DNA from: Dysgonomonas sp. 520
GTDB lineage: Bacteria; Bacteroidota; Bacteroidia; Bacteroidales; Dysgonomonadaceae
Length of the DNA: 64,000 nt
Assembly: GCF_010501095.1 (NCBI RefSeq)
Contig: NZ_QVMP01000008.1
Coordinates: 171,913-235,912 of the forward strand
Direction: 5' to 3'
Shown in pieces: positions 26,812-35,427 of this stretch; the first letter of the stretch is position 1, and every line of letters begins with the position of its first letter. Below the pieces are notes generated by a model, which did no database searches, had not been told where the DNA came from, and was given only the letters and a program-made list of their open reading frames with translations. A program made the translations under genes and the position numbers.

Positions 26812-27768
26812 ATGAATATTGACTTCCCACCGCCCTCTAAAGGAACATACAACAATGCTGGAGGTTGCCGACAGTTGGCAAATTATTGCGAACATGAGGA
26901 TTTGGAGCGTATAGAGAAAGGCATTTATACCGAAGGCTTCTTCAATCTGACAGAAGAGAATCTGTATAAAGCCAATATAATTGAGGATATTGATACGAAT
27001 ATCGGTCAACTCTTGAAAACGGATGCCAAATTCTATGCAATACACGTCAGCCCGTCGGAAAAGGAACTTAAAACAATGGGCAACAGCGAGCAAGAACAAG
27101 CCGAAGCCATGAAACGCTATATTCGGGAGGTCTTTATTCCTGAATATGCCAAGAACTTCAATAAAGGATTATCCGCCGAAGATATAAAGTTCTATGGCAA
27201 AATTCATTTTGACCGCAACCGGTCAGATAATGAGTTGAATATGCATTGCCATTTGATTGTCAGCCGGAAAGATCAGTCGAATAAAAAGAAGCTATCGCCA
27301 CTTACCAACCACAAGAATACCAAGAAGGGAGCAATCAAAGGCGGTTTCGACAGAACCAATTTGTTTCAGCAAGCAGAAGCAGGTTTTGATAGACTCTTTA
27401 GCTACCAACGAGATTTGCAAGAAACTTTTGTTTACTGTAATACCATGAAGAACGGCAGCATAAAAGACAAATTGCAGATGCAAGAGCAAGAATTAAAACA
27501 ACCAAAAACGGTTTTAGTGCCTGAAATTGAGAATAGTAAAAAGCAAGAGCGTACCAACGTTGGTACGGACATACAGCCAAACAGCCAAACATATGACCAT
27601 TCAAACGACCAGACAGCCGGACAGCCGATTAGCCGTAGCGGACAAAACGTTCTCTCTTCGTTATTCTCCATACTCCCCACCGCAGCAGATGTTAGCAATC
27701 CCAATCCGGAAGATGAACAGCCACTAAAAAAAGTCAAGAAAAAGAAGAAAGGCAGAAGGATAGGCTAA
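26812..27768 (+). CDS. btgB: Mobilization relaxase-like protein, BtgB/MobB type (DUF5712)
   Basis: The 318-aa protein begins MNIDFPPPSKGTYNNAGGCR, continues through D-A-K-F-Y-A-I-H-V-S-P-S-E-K-E-L and carries the histidine pair of a HUH-type relaxase in L-N-M-H-C-H-L-I-V-S-R-K (about residues 144-155). The C-terminal 100 residues are low-complexity, ending in a basic KKVKKKKKGRR tail that could bind DNA. It should nick oriT and pilot the strand through a helper conjugation apparatus, as no transfer genes are encoded here. Confidence 0.8.
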   Translation: MNIDFPPPSKGTYNNAGGCRQLANYCEHEDLERIEKGIYTEGFFNLTEENLYKANIIEDIDTNIGQLLKTDAKFYAIHVSPSEKELKTMGNSEQEQAEAMKRYIREVFIPEYAKNFNKGLSAEDIKFYGKIHFDRNRSDNELNMHCHLIVSRKDQSNKKKLSPLTNHKNTKKGAIKGGFDRTNLFQQAEAGFDRLFSYQRDLQETFVYCNTMKNGSIKDKLQMQEQELKQPKTVLVPEIENSKKQERTNVGTDIQPNSQTYDHSNDQTAGQPISRSGQNVLSSLFSILPTAADVSNPNPEDEQPLKKVKKKKKGRRIG

Positions 27769-28070
27769 TGAACTCCTTTTTCATTTAGCAAACAAAGGTA
27801 TATTCCAAGAATAAAACGTCAACACCAAGTCGCAAGCGGTTTTGCGGAAAATCTCCATGCTTCCGCTTTGCTTCAGGTAGTATTTCCCGCAAAAGTGTTG
27901 CCTAATTTATTCTTTCCATAGAAGAGGTGTTTACAAAATGAAAAAGGGGGAAAATATGCAGGGTGTGTGTATGAGATAGGTTAGTTGGGTGATGTTTTTT
28001 TGAATAATTCCTGTTTTTGCCCGTAAAAACAAGAATTTATTATATCTTTACCACTATAATTGTTAGGAAT
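27769..28070. other. Spacer between mobilization and AbiE genes
   Basis: No gene was found. The first part (27832-27894) contains competing inverted repeats, GCGGAA/TTCCGC and TTTTGCGG/CCGCAAAA. The last part holds the abiE promoter region, listed separately. Confidence 0.5.
28012..28050 (+). promoter_or_regulatory. Candidate abiE promoter and operator
   Basis: TGTTTTT (28012-28018) and AAAAACA (28025-28031) form an inverted repeat. It is followed by TATCTTTA at 28043-28050, close to the Bacteroidota -7 consensus TAnnTTTG. The abiEi ATG is at 28071. AbiEi antitoxins are known to repress their own operon by binding inverted repeats in the promoter, so this is a plausible operator. Confidence 0.45.
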
Positions 28071-28790
28071 ATGACGGATATTATAAGAGCCACAATTGAT
28101 AAATTTCCATTTGGATTTGTGTTTACTCCAAGTGATTTCCCTATTGATGTAATCAAACAAGCTTCCGTTAATAGGATACTTAACAACATGGTTTCTGCCG
28201 GATCCATTCGTCGTTTGTCGAAAGGTCGTTTCTATAAGCCTCAAATCAGTAAGTTTGGCGAACTGCCTCCGGACACATATCAAATTGTTAAAGATTTGCT
28301 TGAGAAAAATGGGAAAATTATAGGTTATATTACCGGATATTCTGCATTTAATGACTTAGGACTTACCACACAAATGCCTTTTGCCTTACAAATTGGTGTG
28401 AGGAATGAAAAAAAAGCCATTCGAAGAGATGTGTATCGAATTAGTTTTATTAAGCAAAAGAACGCGATTACTAAAGAGAATATTCCTTTATTACGCTTGC
28501 TTGATAGTTTACGTTTCTTTAAGAATATACCTGATACAATGCCTGATGAAGCTTGCAAGCGATTGTTGTATTTATTTTCTCAACTTGATAGTGCACAGGT
28601 TGGAAAGGTAAAAAAAATGGTGCTGAACTATAATCCTTCAACTATAGCGTTGTTAGGAGCCATACTCGAAACGCTCAATAAAAACGAAGATACTAAGAAT
28701 TTATTAAAACAGTTAAATCCACAGACTTCCTATAAATTAGGCATTTCCGAAGATGTGTTACCTAACCAACAAAAATGGTACATAAAATGA
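28071..28790 (+). CDS. AbiEi-family antitoxin (DUF6088-like) of a type IV toxin-antitoxin pair
   Basis: The ATG at 28071 gives a 239-aa protein; an in-frame TTG 54 bases upstream lies within the putative operator and is unlikely. The N-terminal winged-helix pattern (FVFTPSDFPIDVIKQASVNR, then I-L-N-N-M-V-S-A-G-S-I-R-R-L-S-K-G-R-F-Y) and IGYITGYSAFNDLGLTTQMP are typical of AbiEi/DUF6088 antitoxins. Its stop overlaps the toxin start (ATGA at 28787). It should neutralise the nucleotidyltransferase toxin and repress the operon. Confidence 0.85.
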   Translation: MTDIIRATIDKFPFGFVFTPSDFPIDVIKQASVNRILNNMVSAGSIRRLSKGRFYKPQISKFGELPPDTYQIVKDLLEKNGKIIGYITGYSAFNDLGLTTQMPFALQIGVRNEKKAIRRDVYRISFIKQKNAITKENIPLLRLLDSLRFFKNIPDTMPDEACKRLLYLFSQLDSAQVGKVKKMVLNYNPSTIALLGAILETLNKNEDTKNLLKQLNPQTSYKLGISEDVLPNQQKWYIK

Positions 28791-29740
28791 ATCTACATAC
28801 AAACAAAGAGCTGTTTACTACACTTGTTGCTTTGACCGCAAAGCATTTCCGCATAACGCCTGCTTTTGTGGAAAAGGATTATTGGATCACGCTTATTCTC
28901 CACAACCTATCAAATTCTCCATTTTCTAACAATATTGTTTTTAAAGGTGGAACTTCTTTGTCTAAGGGATATAGGTTGGTGAATCGCTTTTCGGAAGATA
29001 TTGATATTGCTATGATTGAAGAAAAACTGAGTGGTAATGCGTTGAAAACAAAGATTCGCAATATTGAAAAAGGAATAACAACTAACTTTACAGAAATAAC
29101 CGATCCGAATCTTACCAGCAAAGGTTCTATGTTTCGGAAATCGGTTTTTGAATACCCGTCGATTATTTCCAGCGTTTTAAGCGGAAATATGGTAAAGCGG
29201 ATTATTGTAGAAATTAATTCATTTGCCAATCCATACCCTTATTTGCAACAAAAAATAACTTCTTTTATTGCAGAATTTCTTCAGGAAACAAACCAACAAC
29301 AGGAAATTGAAGAATACGGGTTGCAAGATTTTTCTCTCAATGTATTAGACAAATGTAGAACGATGCTTGAAAAGCTTGTATCGCTCATACGTTTCTCTTT
29401 TTCGGAAAATCCAACACAAGCTATCGCTTCTAAAATCCGACATTTCTATGATTTGTATTATTTAGCTCAAGATTCAGAGTGTTGGGAGTATGTGCAGTCG
29501 TCTAATTTTAAATTGGATTTTTTAGAGTTGTTAGTTCATGACAAGGACGCTTTTGATACACCGGAAGGGTGGCGGATAAAAGACATTTCAGAATCACCCT
29601 TAGTAGACAATTTTACAACTTTATGGGTTGGGTTACGAACAACTTATCAAAATGAGTTATCACAATTGGCATTTGTAGAAATTCCTGATGAAAGAGATGT
29701 TTTTAGTTCATTTGAGAGATTAATCAGATACATATGGTAG
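28787..29740 (+). CDS. AbiEii-family nucleotidyltransferase toxin
   Basis: Starting from the ATGA overlap at 28787, the product is 317 aa. The DNA polymerase beta-like signature is clear: FKGGTSLSKGYRLVNRFSED followed by I-D-I-A (about residues 47-70), with the catalytic acidic pair in SEDIDIA. A conserved lysine and a downstream R-H-F-Y-D-L-Y-Y typical of AbiEii/AbiGii proteins follow. Family members transfer nucleotides to tRNA or other targets and cause abortive infection; the antitoxin is encoded immediately upstream. Confidence 0.9.
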   Translation: MNLHTNKELFTTLVALTAKHFRITPAFVEKDYWITLILHNLSNSPFSNNIVFKGGTSLSKGYRLVNRFSEDIDIAMIEEKLSGNALKTKIRNIEKGITTNFTEITDPNLTSKGSMFRKSVFEYPSIISSVLSGNMVKRIIVEINSFANPYPYLQQKITSFIAEFLQETNQQQEIEEYGLQDFSLNVLDKCRTMLEKLVSLIRFSFSENPTQAIASKIRHFYDLYYLAQDSECWEYVQSSNFKLDFLELLVHDKDAFDTPEGWRIKDISESPLVDNFTTLWVGLRTTYQNELSQLAFVEIPDERDVFSSFERLIRYIW

Positions 29741-29880
29741 ATAAAAATCGAATACAAGTCTACAGTACGAACAGGCGTTGGCTTGTTTGGAAGAAATACA
29801 TAAGGAGTGGGAATCATAAAAGCAAATGGTATGAGAAGGTAATTTTCTTTAGCAACGGTGCTAACGAATTACGAAATTAA
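29734..29880 (+). CDS. Possible 48-aa protein before the DISARM-like operon
   Basis: An open frame of 48 codons begins at the ATG inside the last codons of the AbiEii gene and ends at TAA 29878-29880, seven bases before the radical SAM start. The peptide is basic and aromatic (NRRWLVWKKYIRSGNHKSKW). I recognise no family. It may be a real leader gene of the downstream operon or chance; the tight fit between flanking genes is the only support. Confidence 0.35.
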   Translation: MVDKNRIQVYSTNRRWLVWKKYIRSGNHKSKWYEKVIFFSNGANELRN

Positions 29881-29887
29881 TTGTGAA

Positions 29888-31291
29888 ATGAAAACACACA
29901 AGATGATAATAGGCTTGGTTGATGCGGACTTACTGAATGGAGGTACGCGTCATCCTAATCTTGTACTACTGAAATTAGCGGGATTCTTAAATGATAATGG
30001 AATTCTGTTTCATCTGATTATTGACAAGGATGAGGATATAGCGAAATATACAAAGATATTTATATCAAAGGTGTTTGCATTTACTCCTGATCCCCTCTTT
30101 TATGAGAAGGCGAAAGGAACGATAGCAGAAAAGAAGTTCAAGGTTGGGGGAACAGGTGATTATGCAATAAAGAAGGATGTGAATGACTTCAAGGCTGCTC
30201 GCACTAGAGATATGAACCAATTGGAAAATGACGAATTTCTGAATCGATATCCGAATAAGAGAGGTGGCAAAAAGTTGTTAGGCATTGATATGCGTAGGCA
30301 GATGCCATATTATAAACTTTATGACGAATATGTCAAGATTAAGATAGCGGAAGGAAGGCGTGCTTCATATTTCAATGACTACCTCTACTATTCTATTGGC
30401 TTCCTGACTCGTGGCTGTATGCGTCATTGTCCCTTTTGTGTCAACAAATTAGAGAATGAGGTTTACCGTTATTCCGAACTTGAATGGTTCTTGGATGAAG
30501 AAAGAGATGAAAAAGGCAATTTAGTTCGTCCGTATATTTATCTTTGGGATGACAACTTCTTAGCTGCTTCGAAAGAAATCTGGAAGTCGATGTTGCAAAA
30601 GCTGATTGATTCAAAGCGACCATTCCAGTTTAGACAGGGGCTTGATGAACGAATACTTGCTGAAAGTGAAGACGGAGAAGAAATTGCTTTGATGCTATCA
30701 AAATGTAAGTATCATGGCGATTTCATTTTTGCCTTTGATAATTGGCGAGACCGTGAAAAGATAATCAAAGCTCTCAAGATTTGGAAGCGGTATAATCCGA
30801 AAAGAATGACAAAATTCTATTTATTTTGTGGTTACACACTGAAAGCAGGAGAAGACGAAAAGCTTTACAATGACATAAAGATCCTATTTGAGCGCATTCG
30901 CATTTTGATGCAATATGGATGTTTTGGATATGTGATGCGACACGCTGATTATACTAATCATGAGCAGTCAAATATCTATGTGCAAATTGCTCGTTGGTGC
31001 AATCAGCCGCAATTCTATCGTTATATGTCATTCTGGGAATACTGCTACCGAAATCAGTCATATTGGGAACAAAATACAAAAAAAATAGATGTGCCTAATC
31101 AGATTCCATTTCAAGAGTTTGAAGAACGTCTAAAAGCTGGATATTATGCCAAAGACGGTCTCAAGCTTTGTAAGACAATACAAACGTTAGTGGATTTTAT
31201 GTCCAAATTTCAAGAACATCGAGAAGAATTGCTTGAGATGTTCAATTATAAATTGAAAGAATTAGAAAACCCAACCCTTTGGATTAAATAA
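29888..31291 (+). CDS. Radical SAM enzyme in a DISARM-like operon
   Basis: The ATG at 29888 (MKTHKMIIGLVDADLL) gives 467 aa; an in-frame GTG at 29858 is less likely. The radical SAM cluster motif is C-x3-C-x2-C in TRGCMRHCPFCVN (cysteines about 176, 180, 183), followed by a TIM-barrel-like region (IYLWDDNFLAASKEIW, QFRQGLDERIL). The N-terminal 90 residues look like a B12-binding Rossmann region but lack DxHxxG. Related proteins with this D-A-D-L opening occur in phages and mobile elements with no known substrate, from memory. The next gene begins 2 bp later. Confidence 0.8.
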   Translation: MKTHKMIIGLVDADLLNGGTRHPNLVLLKLAGFLNDNGILFHLIIDKDEDIAKYTKIFISKVFAFTPDPLFYEKAKGTIAEKKFKVGGTGDYAIKKDVNDFKAARTRDMNQLENDEFLNRYPNKRGGKKLLGIDMRRQMPYYKLYDEYVKIKIAEGRRASYFNDYLYYSIGFLTRGCMRHCPFCVNKLENEVYRYSELEWFLDEERDEKGNLVRPYIYLWDDNFLAASKEIWKSMLQKLIDSKRPFQFRQGLDERILAESEDGEEIALMLSKCKYHGDFIFAFDNWRDREKIIKALKIWKRYNPKRMTKFYLFCGYTLKAGEDEKLYNDIKILFERIRILMQYGCFGYVMRHADYTNHEQSNIYVQIARWCNQPQFYRYMSFWEYCYRNQSYWEQNTKKIDVPNQIPFQEFEERLKAGYYAKDGLKLCKTIQTLVDFMSKFQEHREELLEMFNYKLKELENPTLWIK

Positions 31292-31293
31292 TT

Positions 31294-33033
31294 ATGATTG
31301 TCGATCACACAGAAAAGAGCTTGTCCCGCTTAGAATATCTAATAACGAAGGACGATGGGACTCCGTTACAAGGAGAGATTGATATGTACAGGAGGATTGT
31401 GCATGATTGTGATAACAATTCAATGACATGGCATTTCTGGCATGACATTAATTTACATATTCAGTCAGGTAGAGCATCGGAGATTCAGATTGATTTTTTA
31501 CTTATTTCTGAGTTAGGTGCGATTGTCGTAGAAGTGAAAGGTGGAGCTATTCAGATAGAAGCTGGAAAGTATTTTTATCAAAACAGAGGAGTGCTTACCC
31601 CGATGGGGCGTTCGCCATTTCAGCAGGCTGAAGATTATCAATGGGCAATAATCAAAAGTAAGGTGATAAATGGGGAGGAAGTCTTTGTTGATCATGTTTG
31701 TGCTTTTCCTCATGCCACACTTGACCGTACGAATAGCAATCCCGCACAGGACCTTTCATATAAGATGTGGAACAAAAACGGTCAAGATTCTGACGAATCT
31801 TTCGCCGAGTTTTGTATTGATATTCTGGAAAAAGATAAACAGCGAAAACGCTGGAAAAACACCAAATTATCTAGTGAGGTTTTAAATTCAGTGATAAATA
31901 ATTTTGCTCCAACAGTCAAAGATTCTGGAAGGTATAGGCAGTCTTCATTGAAAGATATTTTGAATTGGCTGAATATATCGAACTTGGATGCTTTGGAAAG
32001 CCTCCAAAGAAATCATAGGGTAGTAATAGAAGGTGGGCCAGGTACTGGAAAGACTACGATTGCTAAAGCTTTCATCAAGAAAAACAAAGGTCTACGTGGA
32101 TTATACTTATGCTGGACTAAATTGCTTGCGGCACAAATAAAATACACTTTACAGTTAGAAGGACTTTGTAATTGTGAAGTGGAAAGTTATACTTCATACA
32201 TGCATCGAATCTCAAAGGGAAATATTTCTATAAACGAATTGAGTCTGACGATTGGATTGCAAGAATTGGAATCCACAATTGAGGTATATATGAAAGATCA
32301 ATCATACGACTATGTAATAATAGATGAAGCTCAGGATGTTGCAGACAAAGGTATGACAGTAATTCTAAGAGAGCTTACTTCTTTACAACACACAGGTCTT
32401 CAGACAGGACGTTTTTTGGTATTATATGATATTGAGCAAGGATATAACAGCGGAACTCGCAATTTGGAATCAGCAATAGACGATATTACTCGAACATCTG
32501 CACACTTTACAATCAACGGGAACAAACGAGTACCGACAAACATCGAAATTGTTAGATATGCTAATGAGTTGTTGGATTTAAAACCGGAAGAGGTTGCTAC
32601 TTTCTGGAACACAATTAACAATGAAGAGAGTGCGTGTAAAATACACGTTGTAAATGATTCGAAGACTCTTACAAGAGTTTTGAAACAAAAAAGAAAAGAA
32701 TTAACCTCTATTAGCCCATCGTTACAAAATTCCACAATCCTTGTTCATTCAGATTTACTATATCCAATAAACGGAGAACAAGACTCCGTCTATGATAAAC
32801 TCACATACTCGGATTCAGTTATAGAATTATCTATAGAAAACATACATAGACTGCCAGAATGTTCAATCGGTCTTTCAACTATATTGAAATACAAAGGTTT
32901 GGAAAATGAAAACATCATTCTTATCATACCAATTAAATCACTAAGAAGCTCATTCGACAACTTCTTGTTTGAAATTTATGTAGGCATGACACGCGCTATT
33001 ATGAATATTGATATATTTATCCTTAATACGTAA
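31294..33033 (+). CDS. NERD-domain nuclease fused to UvrD-like SF1 helicase
   Basis: The 579-aa protein has an N-terminal NERD domain (about residues 25-150). Its PD-(D/E)xK-type residues appear in IQIDFLLISELGAIVVEVKG (D about 69, ExK about 82-84). An SF1 helicase follows: Walker A EGGPGTGKTTIAKAF (about 246-260), Walker B Y-V-I-I-D-E-A-Q-D-V (about 341-350), a motif V-like K-Y-K-G-L-E-N-E-N-I-I and motif VI Y-V-G-M-T-R-A (about 560). The architecture predicts DNA unwinding coupled to cleavage. It lies 2 bp after the radical SAM gene and 6 bp before the DrmE-like gene. Confidence 0.88.
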   Translation: MIVDHTEKSLSRLEYLITKDDGTPLQGEIDMYRRIVHDCDNNSMTWHFWHDINLHIQSGRASEIQIDFLLISELGAIVVEVKGGAIQIEAGKYFYQNRGVLTPMGRSPFQQAEDYQWAIIKSKVINGEEVFVDHVCAFPHATLDRTNSNPAQDLSYKMWNKNGQDSDESFAEFCIDILEKDKQRKRWKNTKLSSEVLNSVINNFAPTVKDSGRYRQSSLKDILNWLNISNLDALESLQRNHRVVIEGGPGTGKTTIAKAFIKKNKGLRGLYLCWTKLLAAQIKYTLQLEGLCNCEVESYTSYMHRISKGNISINELSLTIGLQELESTIEVYMKDQSYDYVIIDEAQDVADKGMTVILRELTSLQHTGLQTGRFLVLYDIEQGYNSGTRNLESAIDDITRTSAHFTINGNKRVPTNIEIVRYANELLDLKPEEVATFWNTINNEESACKIHVVNDSKTLTRVLKQKRKELTSISPSLQNSTILVHSDLLYPINGEQDSVYDKLTYSDSVIELSIENIHRLPECSIGLSTILKYKGLENENIILIIPIKSLRSSFDNFLFEIYVGMTRAIMNIDIFILNT

Positions 33034-33039
33034 TGTGCC

Positions 33040-35427
33040 ATGATAAGTCAAAGCTTCGTTAATCACTACAATCTTGATAATTCCGATTTAAATCTGATTA
33101 TCAACATTATGTGTCATCCTAAAAAAGAAGATACACGCAGATTTCTGTGTGTGATTAACGATGTCATGGATTATTACATGAGTAGGACAGATGACGAAGT
33201 ACGCTATCCATTGTTGTACATTCCTGCATCTGAGCATTGGGCACAAGAGGTTTGTATCGAGTTTGTCACACTCAAATTATCTCTACTCTACAACAGTCTG
33301 ATACAAGAAAGATTAAAATTAGAGATTGATGTTCGAAACACCGTATTTATTCCAGAAGACTGTACTGGTGGTAGTAAAAAGCATAAGCAACTTCTTGCAA
33401 ATTTCCGATATTCAAAACAAATTTATAATCAGATAAAAGACTTATCCATTCCCAAAGAAACCCACAGAAAGAATCTCGTCATTTGCAAACCCTTTAATTG
33501 TTCAACTCCAGAAAATCCTTATTTGGATAATTATTGCGGAAATGAAAAATCAATCTGCGATAGACATTTTACAGTAACAAGAGCAGATATTGATGTTGAC
33601 AAGTTAGACAAACCAATAAAGAAAGATAAGGGGAATAGTTGCAAAATCGAAAATATGTTTGTGTTTCTTTCAAGAAGTACTGATGGGCGTTTTTCAGATG
33701 CCTATTCTTTCCAGAAACCAAGAATTGAGAGACTCAATAAATTAGAAGCAGGAATACGGAACGTATTCTATTTCTACTTCTCCACAAAGCCATTCAAGCT
33801 TCAGAGATTACTTACATGGAAACTGAAGAATGCTACCGACATCTTGCATGAAGATATAAAAGACATGAAAGATTTCATTTCTCTGTCAACTGAAGAGTCT
33901 GATTATATCTTTGGAAGAATGCACAAGCAGACCAATTGTATAATAGAATCAAATGAACTTGATGAGTTTAAAAGCCTAGCGGATGATGCATTGGAAGCTT
34001 GTGAATATAATGTTCAAGCCAGAAACAATTTAGCCATTTGTTATGATGAGCATTCTCAAGAATTGTTTAAGAGCCAATACGGAAATATAATTGATGATAT
34101 TGACACACAGTATTTTGATGTTTTTCTGAAAAATATTCAAGACACATGGGAGAATAAAATATTTCCTACGGTAATGTCATTTATGGATGGCCAAACAAAT
34201 GCTTGTCTAATACTTGATTATTTCATCTCAGATGAGTATAAGACACACCTTGTTTCTCTATTTGAAACATACAATATTCAGGTAGATATAACAACCTTTA
34301 ATTCTTTAAAATACAAATGCGTTGACGGTAAATATCTATCAAATAACACATCGAACAAAATAATTGTCTTATCATATCAGGGGCATTATGTTGGCAGACC
34401 TTACAATCACTATCCGAACTCTTTTGACCCGATATGTCTTGGAAAAGGGCAAGAGTTGTTAAATGTACTCAACAACTTTATCTTCGATCCATATTATGCT
34501 GTACAAAATTATGAATACCATAAGACATTAAGAAATGTGCTATCCTCAGACTACAGAAAGAACTATGTAAAATGCACTATCCCACTTCCTCTCCGTCCCA
34601 TAAGGAAGATCGAAGATAGCGGCGACAGAACAACATCACATTCTGAAAGTTATAACTCAAATCAAAGCTATCAGAAATATAGAGTATCTACTAGTGGTGG
34701 AGCAACAATAAAACTAATCGAATCGGATTATGTCATCAGCAAGGAGAAGAATCAGTTCAGTTCTATACAAGTCATTTCAGTATCAGAACTTAATTCACTA
34801 ATGCAGGAAAGTGACCACGATTTCTTGATATGTTCATTATCGGAACTCCAAGAAAAATTAGAAGAGATTCTTGAAAAGTCTAAGGACGAAATAAAGAAAG
34901 ACGAGCTATACATTCGCCAAGATAATCGTTATGCTTTGTCTGAAGAAGAAATATTTTCAGAAAGTGAACTTTGGCAGATCTTATTACGAAGACGGGTTGA
35001 GCAAAAGGGTTCTGCAATAGTGTATGCAGAACTTATGGAGAAAATTCCTTATTCGGAACAAATCAAGATGTACTCTTTCGAAAGATGGTATGCACCAAAT
35101 GATGATATGATATTGCCCCGTAGCCGTATGATGCAGGACGCCATATTTGAATACCTGTCAATAGCAAAACCATACGACAAAATTGTCAGACGTAAAAAAG
35201 CCCAAAAGGGAACGATGACAGAACGTAAGAATTCAATGTTAAGGACGTTCTTATGCAACAACTTGTTCTCAGAAGATTTTATAAAATCGTTTGAACGGCT
35301 GAGTGATGGTGTCAAGGATATGCTTGGTATAGATAAATCTGGTGACTTGGAAGCATTGATTGATTTGCTTAAGAAAGAAATAAAATACGTTGAAATAAAA
35401 TCCATATCAAAATATGATAAAAACTAA
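33040..35427 (+). CDS. Large protein, probably DrmE-like
   Basis: This 795-aa protein has no motif that I can tie firmly to a domain. It shows an N-terminal region with cysteines (C-S-T-P and D-N-Y-C-G-N-E-K-S-I-C near residues 165-185), a middle part with KIIVLSYQGHYVGRPYNHYP (near 445), and a charged helical C-terminus. Its size and its place immediately before drmA and drmB match DrmE of class 2 DISARM systems, hence the tentative name. It overlaps drmA by 14 bases, indicating coupled translation. Confidence 0.55.
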   Translation: MISQSFVNHYNLDNSDLNLIINIMCHPKKEDTRRFLCVINDVMDYYMSRTDDEVRYPLLYIPASEHWAQEVCIEFVTLKLSLLYNSLIQERLKLEIDVRNTVFIPEDCTGGSKKHKQLLANFRYSKQIYNQIKDLSIPKETHRKNLVICKPFNCSTPENPYLDNYCGNEKSICDRHFTVTRADIDVDKLDKPIKKDKGNSCKIENMFVFLSRSTDGRFSDAYSFQKPRIERLNKLEAGIRNVFYFYFSTKPFKLQRLLTWKLKNATDILHEDIKDMKDFISLSTEESDYIFGRMHKQTNCIIESNELDEFKSLADDALEACEYNVQARNNLAICYDEHSQELFKSQYGNIIDDIDTQYFDVFLKNIQDTWENKIFPTVMSFMDGQTNACLILDYFISDEYKTHLVSLFETYNIQVDITTFNSLKYKCVDGKYLSNNTSNKIIVLSYQGHYVGRPYNHYPNSFDPICLGKGQELLNVLNNFIFDPYYAVQNYEYHKTLRNVLSSDYRKNYVKCTIPLPLRPIRKIEDSGDRTTSHSESYNSNQSYQKYRVSTSGGATIKLIESDYVISKEKNQFSSIQVISVSELNSLMQESDHDFLICSLSELQEKLEEILEKSKDEIKKDELYIRQDNRYALSEEEIFSESELWQILLRRRVEQKGSAIVYAELMEKIPYSEQIKMYSFERWYAPNDDMILPRSRMMQDAIFEYLSIAKPYDKIVRRKKAQKGTMTERKNSMLRTFLCNNLFSEDFIKSFERLSDGVKDMLGIDKSGDLEALIDLLKKEIKYVEIKSISKYDKN

